Below, piece by piece: positions 7,740-15,618 of a stretch of 64,000 bases of DNA. The translations under genes and the position numbers were made by a program. This DNA is from an uncultured Clostridia bacterium (lineage in GTDB: Bacteria > Bacillota > Clostridia > Oscillospirales > Acutalibacteraceae), in contig CALWUY010000052.1 of assembly GCA_944384855.1 (NCBI GenBank), forward strand, positions 1 through 64,000. The letters are read 5' to 3'. The notes beneath the pieces are model-generated. The model was not told where the DNA came from. It saw only the letters and a program-made list of their open reading frames with translations, and searched no databases. Position 1 is the stretch's first letter. Every line of letters starts with the position of its first letter.

Positions 7740-8653
7740 GCAAAAGAAACAAAATATTGATTATTACGGCAACAGTTTTTCTCATTGCAGGTCTTGTGAT
7801 TTTTACAATCGCGTCAGCTTCGGTGAATTTTGATTTTTCAAAGTTCAGCACAAAAAAATATATGACAAACACCTATGAAATAAGTGAAAACTTCGAAAAT
7901 ATTTCGATAGGTGTAAATACCCCGGAAATCACATTTGCGCGCTCTGACGGCAACGGATGCCAAATAAAGATTTATGATGAAGAAAGAGTAGAGTATTCAG
8001 CCACCGTTCAAAACGGTACTTTATCAATTACAGCCGACGATACACGAAAATGGTATCAGCATATCGGAATTTATGTTGAATCTCCGACTCTTACTGTATA
8101 TCTTCCGGAAAAAGCTTACACTTCGCTTTCGGTCAATACCGATACAGGCAATATAAACATTCCGGATAATTGCAGTTTTGAATCTGTCGCCGTTAACTCA
8201 GACACATCTGATGTACATTGCAACGCAAAGGTATCTGAAAATATAAAAATCAGCGTAAATTCAGGATATATTACACTCGATAATATAAACATAAACACCG
8301 AACGAATTGAATTGTCTTCTTCTACCGGTGAAATAGAATTAGAAGATATTGCATGCGGCGAATTACTTATAAAAACCCATACCGGAAACATAAATCTTGA
8401 TAAAGTTATCGCTGAAAAAAATATGACCGCCGACAGCAGTACCGGAAATATCAACATAAAAGACAGTGATGCAAACGGAATTCTATTTCAAACAGATACC
8501 GGTAATGTAGCCGGTTCTCTGCTTTCGGGGAAAGAGTTCATTACAGATACCTCAACCGGAAACGTAAATGTTCCGAACTCTACAGGATCGGGGAAATGTG
8601 AAATCACAACCGGTACAGGCAATATTAAAATATCTGTCGCAACAGACAACTGA
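7736..8653 (+). CDS. DUF4097-family beta-repeat membrane-anchored protein
   Basis: A 305-residue protein with one N-terminal membrane anchor or uncleaved signal (about residues 7-28), so most of it faces outside. From about residue 110 on it is built of short beta-strand repeats with the recurring motif (S/D/H)TGN(I/V)(N/K)(I/V), seen eight or more times, typical of DUF4097 adhesin-like beta-helices. The PadR-DUF1700-DUF4097 order is a recurrent Firmicutes cassette; the usual inference is envelope-stress sensing, but the molecular role of this family is not established. AAGGAGG lies upstream of the ATG, which overlaps the preceding stop (ATGA). Confidence 0.87.
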   Translation: MSKRNKILIITATVFLIAGLVIFTIASASVNFDFSKFSTKKYMTNTYEISENFENISIGVNTPEITFARSDGNGCQIKIYDEERVEYSATVQNGTLSITADDTRKWYQHIGIYVESPTLTVYLPEKAYTSLSVNTDTGNINIPDNCSFESVAVNSDTSDVHCNAKVSENIKISVNSGYITLDNININTERIELSSSTGEIELEDIACGELLIKTHTGNINLDKVIAEKNMTADSSTGNINIKDSDANGILFQTDTGNVAGSLLSGKEFITDTSTGNVNVPNSTGSGKCEITTGTGNIKISVATDN

Positions 8654-8710
8654 TCTCACTAATGCGGTATTACACTTTTAGGTTTAGAATATAATTTTTG
8701 TATAATAAAT

Positions 8711-8746
8711 CCGCCGTCCTTAAAATAAGGACGGCGGAACATTTTT
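8711..8746. terminator. Bidirectional terminator between the DUF4097 gene and khpA
   Basis: Ten-base arms CCGCCGTCCT (8711-8720) and AGGACGGCGG (8728-8737) are flanked by AACATTTTT on the right and ATTTATTA, read leftward, on the left. It serves two convergent operons, and the right-hand T-run ends at the khpA stop codon. Confidence 0.85.
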
Positions 8747-8979
8747 CAGTCTATTTCAACCGCAATGTTTTTATCCTGTCTTGCAGCGGCGGCACGCATA
8801 ACCACTCTTATTGCATTGGCAATTCTGCCCTGCTTTCCGATTACACGTCCCATATCGCTTTCGGCAACAGATAAATGATAAACCTCGATTCCTTCGTCGT
8901 TGGGCTCATCAACAGTTACCTTTACCTCTTCGGGATGCTCTACCAGTCCGCTCGCAAGTGATATAAGAAGCTCTTTCAT
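8746..8979 (-). CDS. khpA: KhpA, KH-domain RNA-binding protein
   Basis: A 77-residue single type II KH domain with the GxxG loop GKQGR inside VIGKQGRIANAIRVVMRAAA. KhpA pairs with KhpB in Firmicutes to bind many RNAs and influence cell elongation and division. It is the last gene of the ylxM-ffh-rpsP-khpA operon, 19 nt downstream of rpsP, the standard order in the phylum. Length matches the family (75-80 residues). Confidence 0.93.
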   Translation of the reverse strand: MKELLISLASGLVEHPEEVKVTVDEPNDEGIEVYHLSVAESDMGRVIGKQGRIANAIRVVMRAAAARQDKNIAVEID

Positions 8980-8998
8980 GTTAAATATCCTCGCAAAA

Positions 8999-9241
8999 TT
9001 AAATTATACCGTTTTTCTTTAATAACGCCTTTACTGTGTCGGTAGGCTGAGCGCCGTTCGAAATCCACTTTTTGGCTTTTTCGCCGTCAATGTTAACCGC
9101 CGCCGGATCCTTTGTGGGATCATACGTGCCGATCTCTTCAATGAACCGGCCGTCACGCGGATATCTCGAATCAGCTACAACTACACGGTAGAAAGGAGCC
9201 TTCTTTGCACCCATACGGCGAAGTCTGATTTTAACTGCCAC
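8999..9241 (-). CDS. rpsP: 30S ribosomal protein bS16
   Basis: An 80-residue bS16 protein. The start [46 protein letters not shown] block is the family signature, and [21 protein letters not shown] ends it. It binds the 5' domain of 16S rRNA during 30S assembly. It lies between ffh and khpA; GGAGG precedes the ATG. Confidence 0.98.
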   Translation of the reverse strand: MAVKIRLRRMGAKKAPFYRVVVADSRYPRDGRFIEEIGTYDPTKDPAAVNIDGEKAKKWISNGAQPTDTVKALLKKNGII

Positions 9242-9309
9242 TTCAATACACCTCCGTTTTGTAAATTTATTTTAAAGTTTCGTTATAGGTTTTCTACCTA
9301 ACTGAAATC

Positions 9310-10665
9310 TTAAAAACCTAACCCGCCGGGTCCGCCGGGCAATCCTCCCAGACCCCGCATAAGCTTTCGCTTTCCGCCCTTTGCGTTCATCTGCCTGAAC
9401 ATTTTGCGCATCTGCTCGTACTGACGCATAAGCCGGTTGACATCCTCAACCTTTACCCCTGCTCCCGCCGCTATCCGTCTTCTCCGGGACGCATTTATTA
9501 TATCCGGCTTCAGTCGTTCCTTTTTGGTCATCGATTTAATAATCGCTTCCACTCTCAGCATCTGGCGGTCATCAATATCAACATTTCTTATCTGCTTATC
9601 CATTCCCGGTATCATTGAAAGTATGCTCTTGATAGATCCCATCTTTTTTATCTGCCCGAACTGCTCAAGCAAGTCGTTCATGTCAAATTTGTTTTCTTCA
9701 AGTCTTTTGGCGGCTTCCTCCGCTTTTTTCTCATCTATTTCGGATTCTACCTTCTCAATAAGAGACAGTACGTCTCCCATCCCCAGTATTCGAGAAGCCA
9801 TTCTGTCAGGATGAAATTCTTCAAGTTCATCAAGCTTTTCTCCTACACCCGCATACATTATAGGCTTTCCTGTAACCGCTCTTACAGATAACGCTGCGCC
9901 TCCTCGGGTATCGCCGTCAAGCTTGGTGATTATTACACCGTCTATCTCGAGTATATCGTTGAATGCTTTGGCAATATTTACAGCGTCCTGTCCTACCATC
10001 GAATCTATAACCAACAGTATATCGTTTACTTCTACCGCCTGCGTTATACGTTTCAGCTCATCCATCAGCTCGGTATCTATATGCAGTCTTCCTGCAGTAT
10101 CCAGTATCAGATAATCGTGACCGTAATCCTTTGCATAAGCCACCGCTTTCTTGGCGGTAATCTCAGGTTTTTGAGTGCCCATTTCAAAAACCGGCACTCC
10201 GACAGCATTCCCCAGTACCTTAAGCTGTTCAATAGCGGCAGGACGGTAAATGTCACACGCGGCAAGCATCGGTCTGTGTCCCTGCGCTTTCAACAGCTTG
10301 GCGAGTTTCGCCGAATGAGTCGTTTTACCGGATCCCTGCAGTCCGCACATCATGATAACGGTCGGTATACTGTTGGACGTCTTAAGCCTTGCCTGTTCGC
10401 TTCCCATCAAAGCAGTAAGTTCTTCTTTTACTATTTTGATTACCATCTGCGGAGCGGTAAGACTTTCCATTACATTTGCGCCTATACACTTTTCCGTGAC
10501 GGTATTGGTAAAATCTTTTGCGACTTTATAGTTGACATCCGCCTCAAGAAGTGCCAGCCTGACCTCGCGCATTGCAGTCTTTACATCTGCCTCGGACAGC
10601 TTTCCCTTAGACCGCAGTTTCTTGAACACGCCCGACAGCTTATCCGATAAATTGTCAAATGCCAT
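9310..10665 (-). CDS. ffh: Signal recognition particle GTPase Ffh
   Basis: A 451-residue SRP54 homologue: N-domain to about residue 90, G-domain with P-loop GLQGSGKTTHSAKLAK, DTAGR and TKLDGD motifs, then a Met-rich M-domain ending in a GGLGGLPGGPGGLGF tail. It binds 4.5S/SRP RNA and delivers ribosomes carrying membrane proteins to FtsY. The ATG at 10665 is preferred to the GTG three codons upstream because GGGAG lies 8 nt before it. Full length, no anomalies. It follows ylxM by about 65 nt. Confidence 0.97.
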   Translation of the reverse strand: MAFDNLSDKLSGVFKKLRSKGKLSEADVKTAMREVRLALLEADVNYKVAKDFTNTVTEKCIGANVMESLTAPQMVIKIVKEELTALMGSEQARLKTSNSIPTVIMMCGLQGSGKTTHSAKLAKLLKAQGHRPMLAACDIYRPAAIEQLKVLGNAVGVPVFEMGTQKPEITAKKAVAYAKDYGHDYLILDTAGRLHIDTELMDELKRITQAVEVNDILLVIDSMVGQDAVNIAKAFNDILEIDGVIITKLDGDTRGGAALSVRAVTGKPIMYAGVGEKLDELEEFHPDRMASRILGMGDVLSLIEKVESEIDEKKAEEAAKRLEENKFDMNDLLEQFGQIKKMGSIKSILSMIPGMDKQIRNVDIDDRQMLRVEAIIKSMTKKERLKPDIINASRRRRIAAGAGVKVEDVNRLMRQYEQMRKMFRQMNAKGGKRKLMRGLGGLPGGPGGLGF

Positions 10666-10731
10666 ATCTGTCACTCCCTTATCGCTTCTTTAATATTTTC
10701 AATAACCGTTTGCCTGGCTGATCGCATTGAT

Positions 10732-11034
10732 TTAAAGTTCATCTATAATTCTAAGCAATTCCTCTGCATCGAAATTTCCGCTCTCTATATCCGATCTCAA
10801 TCTCTTGAGCTTTGTGAAATTCTCACAGTAACGGCATTTTTCCTCATAGCTTAAAAGCTGAGCCTCGGCACGTTTTATCAGGTCGTTTACCCCCTGACGC
10901 GTGATTTGCTCGTTTTCGGCTATTTCCGACAGCGACAAATCATCATAATAATAGTTCTCCGCTATACGTTTTTGTTTTTCGCTCAAAAACTCTCCGTAAA
11001 CGTCAAGCAAAGCGGAAATATGCAGATTTTTCAC
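10732..11034 (-). CDS. ylxM: YlxM (UPF0122) SRP-associated HTH protein
   Basis: A helix-turn-helix protein of about 100 residues (LSEKQKRIAENYYYDDLSLSEIAENEQITRQGVNDLIKRAE), the hallmark of YlxM, which is encoded next to ffh in Firmicutes and has been linked to SRP function. A GTG start is needed. I prefer the one at 11034, which has GAGG 8 nt upstream, over the GTG at 11043, which overlaps that site. First gene of the leftward operon; its promoter lies at 11058-11086. Confidence 0.9.
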   Translation of the reverse strand: MKNLHISALLDVYGEFLSEKQKRIAENYYYDDLSLSEIAENEQITRQGVNDLIKRAEAQLLSYEEKCRYCENFTKLKRLRSDIESGNFDAEELLRIIDEL

Positions 11035-11057
11035 TCCAAGCACCTCGCAGCCTGACT

Positions 11058-11086
11058 ATTTTATCATAAAACGTCACGTCTGTCAA
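11058..11086 (-). promoter_or_regulatory. Promoter of ylxM-ffh-rpsP-khpA
   Basis: Read leftward: TTGACA at 11086-11081, exactly 17 bp, TAAAAT at 11063-11058, immediately followed by the sequence shared with the rpsO promoter (CAGGCTG). Confidence 0.8.
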
Positions 11087-11123
11087 GTTTTTTTCTTTAC
11101 AGACGATTTTTTTTATTTTTTTC

Positions 11124-11152
11124 TTTACTTTTCGCAGAAAGTATGATAAAAT
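11124..11152 (+). promoter_or_regulatory. Promoter of rpsO-pnp
   Basis: TTTACT at 11124-11129, a 17-bp spacer and TAAAAT at 11147-11152. Positions 11142-11162 match the complement of 11049-11069 at 20 of 21 bases, so the two divergent promoters share their -10 and start regions as a mirror image. Confidence 0.7.
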
Positions 11153-11162
11153 AATCAGGCTG

Positions 11163-11283
11163 ATTATATATTAATTATAAAAATCAGTCGTTGCCGCTCA
11201 CTATGCTTTGGGCGTCTGCCCGTTTGGGAACACCTATGACCTATTGCTTGGTTTGCGGAAAAGATTAAAAAGAGGTGAAAATA
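11163..11283 (+). promoter_or_regulatory. rpsO 5' leader, candidate S15 autoregulatory RNA
   Basis: About 120 nt separate the promoter from the ATG. The leader contains GC-rich complementary segments: GGGC/GCCC around 11210-11220, and CCGC near 11193 with GCGG near 11255. S15 represses its own translation in many bacteria through unrelated leader structures, so an autoregulatory fold is plausible, but I cannot assign it to a known class. Confidence 0.35.
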
Positions 11284-11547
11284 ATGACAAAGGAAAAGAA
11301 ACAGCAGATTATGGCTGAGTACGCGACACATGAAGGTGATACAGGTTCACCCGAAGTACAGATTGCAGTGCTCACAAACCGTATCAACGAGCTTAACGCT
11401 CACCTTAAGGATCACCCGAAGGATAAACATTCTTACCGCGGTCTTCTTAAGATGGTCGGTCACAGAAGAAACCTTTTGGCATATCTGCAGAAGGTTGACA
11501 TTGAAAGATACCGTTCACTTATCAAACGTCTTGGTATCCGTAAATAA
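11284..11547 (+). CDS. rpsO: 30S ribosomal protein uS15
   Basis: An 87-residue uS15 protein. [17 protein letters not shown] and the [21 protein letters not shown] block are the family signature. It binds the central domain of 16S rRNA. The ATG at 11284 (MTKEKKQQI) is chosen because AGAGGTG lies just upstream; the in-frame GTG at 11275 is part of that site. It is followed by pnp, a linkage also seen in other bacteria. Confidence 0.97.
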   Translation: MTKEKKQQIMAEYATHEGDTGSPEVQIAVLTNRINELNAHLKDHPKDKHSYRGLLKMVGHRRNLLAYLQKVDIERYRSLIKRLGIRK

Positions 11548-11559
11548 TTATGCTACAAA

Positions 11560-11592
11560 AGGGCAGGCCGCATAACTTATGCTGTCTGCCTT
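11560..11592 (+). terminator. Hairpin after rpsO, weak terminator or processing site
   Basis: GGCAG at 11562-11566 pairs with CTGCC at 11586-11590, and an inner GCATA/TATGC stem fills the loop. Only TT follows the stem, so read-through into pnp is expected. Confidence 0.45.
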
Positions 11593-11604
11593 ATTGTAAA
11601 TAAT

Positions 11605-11721
11605 CGGGAGTTTTCACCGTTAGCGATAAATCGAATCTCCTAATTTGTATTTACAGTGAAAAGCGTCTTATAAAATAAACTTATCAGGAGCTTGGATTTA
11701 TTGCTAAATGAAATTCTCCCG
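11605..11721 (+). ncRNA. Long hairpin in the pnp 5' leader
   Basis: Three successive arm pairs nest in order: CGGGAG (11605-11610) with CTCCCG (11716-11721); TAGCGATAAATC (11621-11632) with GATTTATTGCTA (11695-11706, one G-U pair); CTCCT (11637-11641) with AGGAG (11686-11690). The 44-nt loop contains no ORF. The whole element ends about 12 nt before the pnp ribosome site. In enterobacteria the pnp leader is also a long stem, cut by RNase III and then used by PNPase for autocontrol. Here the same logic is only an inference. Confidence 0.6.
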
Positions 11722-11745
11722 AAAAAATAAAAAGGAGAAAATAAA

Positions 11746-13932
11746 ATGTTCGAAAATTACAAAATTTACGAAACGCAGCTTGCCGGCAGAACCCTTAAAC
11801 TTGAAACCGGCATGATGGCGCAGCTCGCCAACGCGGCGGTTATGGCTTCCTACGGCGATACACGAGTGCTCTGCACGGTAACCGCGTCGGCAAAGCCGAG
11901 AGAGGGCGTTGACTTTTTCCCGCTTTCTGTTGACTATGAGGAAAAAATGTATTCGGTAGGCAAGATCCCGGGGTCCTTCACACGCCGCGAAGGCAAAGCC
12001 AGTGACAAAGCTATTCTGGCCTCTCGGTGTATTGACCGTCCGATTCGTCCGCTGTTCCCTAAGGATATGCGCAATGACTGCTCGGTAGTAGCAACGGTTA
12101 TGTCAGTAGACCCTGACTGTTCTCCGGAAGTCGCAGCGGCGATCGGCGTATCGGCTGCCATAGCGATATCGGACATACCCTGGGCAGGACCAATTTCAAG
12201 TGTAAACGTAGGTTTAATCAACGGAGAAATCGTTATTAACCCCACATTGGAGCAAAGAGCTGTCTCAGACCTCAATCTGACAGTTTCATCGACTGAGGAT
12301 TTAGTGGCTATGATTGAAGCCGGCGCCAACGAAATAGATGACGATCTGATGTTTGACTGCATTATGGCAGGACATGAAGCTAACAAGGAAATTGTTAAAT
12401 TTATAAAAGATATAGCGGCCGAAATCGGAAAACCGAAATTTGAGTTTGAATCCAACGATCCTGATCCTGCAATATTTGAGGAAATGGAGAATTTATGCAT
12501 TGAAGACGTCAAAAAGGCGCTTGATACAGACGATAAGTTAGTACGCGACGCGGCGCTGCTTCCGATAAGCAATATGCTGCATGAAAAATATGACCCTCAG
12601 TTTGAAGGCAATGAAGGAAAGATAGACGAAATTTTATATCTTATTCAGAAACACGTTGTAAGAAGCTGGCTTAAAGACGAGAAGAAGCGTGTTGACGGAA
12701 GAGGTATAGACGAAATACGTCCGCTTGACGCTAAGGTTGACCTGCTTCCGAGAGTACACGGATCGGGAATGTTCACCCGCGGGCAGACTCAGGTTCTTTC
12801 GGTAGCCACGCTGGCGCCGGTAAGCGAAGCGCAGAAGCTTGACGGTCTTGACGAGGAAGTTTCAAAGAGATATATTCATCACTACAATTTCCCGTCCTAC
12901 TCGGTAGGCGAGACCAAACCTTCACGAGGTCCGGGCCGGCGCGAGATCGGACACGGTGCCCTTGCAGAAAAAGCTTTGGCCCCGGTAATACCGAGTGTAG
13001 AGGAGTTTCCTTATACTATACGTGTTGTATCGGAAGTTCTTTCTTCCAACGGTTCAACCTCTCAGGGTTCTATCTGCGGCTCTACCCTAGCCTTAATGGC
13101 GGCAGGTGTTCCGATAAAGGCTCCGGTTGCCGGCATTTCCTGCGGACTTATCACCGGTGACAAGGGCGTATACGGCGACTTTATGACCATGGTTGATATC
13201 CAGGGTCTTGAAGACTTTTACGGAGATATGGACTTTAAGGTTGCCGGAACCCATAAAGGTATCACTGCCATACAGATGGATCTTAAAGTTCACGGTCTCA
13301 CACCTGAAATCATAAAAGAGGCTTTCGCCAAAACCCATAAAGCAAGAATTTATATTTTAGACGAGGTAATGCTCAAATGTATCCCTGAAGTCCGTCCGCA
13401 GCTTTCTCCTTACGCGCCTAAAATGCTTACAACGGTCATCAGTCCAGACAAAATCGGCGACGTTATCGGCAAACAGGGAAAAGTTATCCAGTCTATTCAG
13501 GACCAGTGCGACTGTACTATCAATATCGAAGAAGACGGTCATGTTTATGTATCGGGCCTCGATATAGAAAAAGCAAAACAGGCAATAGGAATCGTAGAGC
13601 TTATTGCAAATGATCCGGAAATAGGCGCAATCTACAGTGGCAGGGTAACAAGACTTATGACATTCGGCGCGTTTGTAGAAATAGCTCCCGGCAAAGAGGG
13701 GCTGGTTCATATATCAAAGCTGGATGTTAAGCGTGTTGATAAAGTAGAAGATGTCGTTAATGTAGGCGATCAGGTACTTGTAAAAGTAACGGATATTGAT
13801 GATCAGGGCAGAATAAACCTTTCGAGAAGAGATGCTCTGGTTGAAGTCAACGGCGCAGTCATCGAAGACGATTCTGACGAAAAAGAAAACCGCAAAGGCT
13901 CAAAAGGCAGAAAAGGCTTTAAGAAGCACTAA
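11746..13932 (+). CDS. pnp: Polyribonucleotide nucleotidyltransferase (PNPase)
   Basis: A 728-residue enzyme that degrades RNA from the 3' end with phosphate. Two RNase PH domains (about 10-230 and 320-555, the second with RREIGHGALAEKAL and SNGSTSQGSICGSTLALMAAGVP) flank an all-alpha linker. A KH domain (KIGDVIGKQGKVIQSIQ, about 565-620) and an S1 domain (IYSGRVTRLMTFGAFVEIAPGKEGLVHISKL, about 635-705) follow, with a basic tail. Length is normal. AAGGAG precedes the ATG. It lies 198 nt after rpsO behind a long hairpin leader and has two terminators downstream. Confidence 0.98.
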   Translation: MFENYKIYETQLAGRTLKLETGMMAQLANAAVMASYGDTRVLCTVTASAKPREGVDFFPLSVDYEEKMYSVGKIPGSFTRREGKASDKAILASRCIDRPIRPLFPKDMRNDCSVVATVMSVDPDCSPEVAAAIGVSAAIAISDIPWAGPISSVNVGLINGEIVINPTLEQRAVSDLNLTVSSTEDLVAMIEAGANEIDDDLMFDCIMAGHEANKEIVKFIKDIAAEIGKPKFEFESNDPDPAIFEEMENLCIEDVKKALDTDDKLVRDAALLPISNMLHEKYDPQFEGNEGKIDEILYLIQKHVVRSWLKDEKKRVDGRGIDEIRPLDAKVDLLPRVHGSGMFTRGQTQVLSVATLAPVSEAQKLDGLDEEVSKRYIHHYNFPSYSVGETKPSRGPGRREIGHGALAEKALAPVIPSVEEFPYTIRVVSEVLSSNGSTSQGSICGSTLALMAAGVPIKAPVAGISCGLITGDKGVYGDFMTMVDIQGLEDFYGDMDFKVAGTHKGITAIQMDLKVHGLTPEIIKEAFAKTHKARIYILDEVMLKCIPEVRPQLSPYAPKMLTTVISPDKIGDVIGKQGKVIQSIQDQCDCTINIEEDGHVYVSGLDIEKAKQAIGIVELIANDPEIGAIYSGRVTRLMTFGAFVEIAPGKEGLVHISKLDVKRVDKVEDVVNVGDQVLVKVTDIDDQGRINLSRRDALVEVNGAVIEDDSDEKENRKGSKGRKGFKKH

Positions 13933-13942
13933 AAAAATCAAG

Positions 13943-13968
13943 GCCACCGGTTGAACCGGTGGCTTGCT
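13943..13968 (+). terminator. Hairpin directly after pnp
   Basis: GCCACCGG (13943-13950) pairs with CCGGTGGC (13956-13963) across a 5-nt loop; the following TTGCTTCATT is only moderately T-rich. It probably acts together with the stronger hairpin about 70 nt downstream. Confidence 0.6.
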
Positions 13969-14015
13969 TCATTAATAAAAAGAACACTGTAGATTTGGCG
14001 GCGTATTACAGTTTC

Positions 14016-14046
14016 AGACAGACGTACAAAAGCGTCTGTCTTTTTT
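14016..14046 (+). terminator. Strong Rho-independent terminator of the rpsO-pnp operon
   Basis: AGACAGACG (14016-14024) pairs with CGTCTGTCT (14033-14041) and is followed by T6. Confidence 0.85.
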
Positions 14047-14121
14047 CTGTCACATTTTTATTTTATATTCACGCGTAAGTAATTTAATTGAAGACAGATA
14101 TTATACCACGAAACATTACGG

Positions 14122-14465
14122 TTAAACCAATAATGCTTTTACAACATTACAGCTTTCAATATCAGCAAATGCCTGATTTATTTTTTCAAGAGCATATTCC
14201 GCATGAACTGTTGTTTGGTCACTCACTTTGCGATATAAAATACACCGGTCGCGCATATGCTTCTAAGATCTTCCGTATATTCAGAAGTAACGTTCATTGT
14301 TATAACCGCAATATTCGGATCCCCTTTGTTTGCTATCCAAAAGTTTATACAGTTAGCATCATTGTCCTCCCTGCACAGCAAACATTTGCCACAAGCGCAT
14401 ACGATATCTGATATAACATAATCTCCATTCCACCACTGAAAAATCCAACCTAAAGTCTTTATCAT
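14122..14465 (-). pseudogene. Zinc-dependent alcohol dehydrogenase remnant
   Basis: Read leftward from 14465, the frame gives NGDYVISDIVCACGKCLLC followed by REDNDANC, the structural zinc site of medium-chain alcohol dehydrogenases (GD.V....CG.C..C..G....C). It then jumps to a segment ending TGVFYIAK and stops at about 14223. In the shifted frame the reading continues from FYRKVSD to HAEYALEKINQAFADIESC and KALLV, stopping at 14122; this matches the C-terminal end of the same family. The N-terminus and the whole Rossmann fold are missing and an extra AT (TATATC) breaks the frame. It is a decayed gene with a large internal deletion, 9 nt past the SGNH hydrolase stop. Confidence 0.65.
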
Positions 14466-14474
14466 AAATGTTTT

Positions 14475-15413
14475 TTATGATGTTTCATCTGAAAGGATTT
14501 TTTTGATTTCCAAAAATACCGTTTCGGCATATATTCTGTGTCCCAAACCGTTTGGATGCCATATGTCCGAAAACATATACTTTAAGCTTTCTACATCTGA
14601 CATACCTGAGATTTTTTCACTGATAGCCCTGTTGGTATCTATAACAGGTATATCAAGATCCCTTGCCGCTTCAACAGACTTCTCTATATATTCCGAATAA
14701 TTGCACTTAGCGTCAGACGACATATTAACCTGTTCTCCCAATATAGGACTTACTGTCATCATTAAAGTTATTCCGGAATTTTTTGCCATATCCAAAAGCC
14801 GTAATGTATTGGCGTAATATTCATCTGTGGTTGTTGAGGCAAGCCAATCATTTATTGTGCATGGCTCAATCAGGAATATTGATGCATTCAGCGGTTCTAC
14901 AAGCCTGTTCCACTGCTCATCTGTATATCGAAATGTCGGGCAGCTTCCTACCCCGCAGTTAACTATGGCATATTCGCCAAAATATTCCTCAATACGGTAT
15001 ATAAACGCATTACCCACTATTCTTATTTTTGCTGGTTCACTGTTTCGGATTGTGACGGTTACAAATTCTCTGGGTACCGTGTTTCTCGAAACGGTGTAAC
15101 TGTTATACAATTTATCATTGATATAAACATCAGCTTTTTGCCCGTCATCATTTGCAAACAACTGTAATCTAACCAGCCCTGCCGATGTTTTAAAAGCATA
15201 CGGCAATTTATGAATTTCGGTGTCTTCTTCAGCAAAAGAATCGGTGCTTTCATTTATCTTATTCCTTAACAAATTAACAAACGAAGGTATGTAAAACGGC
15301 AAAAACCATAAACATCCCGCTTCCTGCAAAGAAATATCCGAAAACACATTTTTATAACCGGTTGCTCCCTCTCCCCAGGTATGAGAATCTCCTATGACTG
15401 CTATTACCCTCAT
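14475..15413 (-). CDS. SGNH/GDSL-family hydrolase, likely esterase
   Basis: A 312-residue cytoplasmic protein with no signal peptide. Block I is GDSHTWGEG with the nucleophile Ser10. Block II carries the Gly in NCGVGSCPT, block III the Asn in PCTINDW, and the C-terminal block V is DIWHPNGLGH with the catalytic Asp and His. About 60 residues (roughly 65-130) between blocks I and II look like a beta-rich insertion. SGNH enzymes deacetylate sugars or act as lipases and esterases; a carbohydrate esterase is a reasonable guess given the glycan loci, but the substrate cannot be read. No promoter was identified with confidence in the AT-rich 205 bp upstream. Confidence 0.85.
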   Translation of the reverse strand: MRVIAVIGDSHTWGEGATGYKNVFSDISLQEAGCLWFLPFYIPSFVNLLRNKINESTDSFAEEDTEIHKLPYAFKTSAGLVRLQLFANDDGQKADVYINDKLYNSYTVSRNTVPREFVTVTIRNSEPAKIRIVGNAFIYRIEEYFGEYAIVNCGVGSCPTFRYTDEQWNRLVEPLNASIFLIEPCTINDWLASTTTDEYYANTLRLLDMAKNSGITLMMTVSPILGEQVNMSSDAKCNYSEYIEKSVEAARDLDIPVIDTNRAISEKISGMSDVESLKYMFSDIWHPNGLGHRIYAETVFLEIKKILSDETS

Positions 15414-15576
15414 TTACCTTTGCCTCCAAAAATTATTCATGCTCAGTTCTGTTCAGAATATCCTTTTGCATACCTTTGATTAAAAGTATATAAGCTGTTT
15501 CAAAATACCACCTAAGAAAATCATGTCAATGCCCAATAACTGCCTGAAATTGCGGCAGGTGCAGTTATATAAGGCA

Positions 15577-15609
15577 ATAAAACGGCTTGTGAATTACACA
15601 AGCCGTTTT
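15577..15609 (-). terminator. Rho-independent terminator of the YabE-like gene
   Basis: Read leftward: AAAACGGCTTGTG (15609-15597) pairs with CACAAGCCGTTTT (15591-15579) and the run of T continues into the flank. It lies 10 nt past the stop codon. Confidence 0.82.
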
Positions 15610-15618
15610 CAATTTATG

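Noticed and set aside
14088..14411. Rightward open frame over the dehydrogenase remnant
   Set aside because: It lacks a ribosome site and family match, and the opposite strand carries recognisable dehydrogenase pieces.
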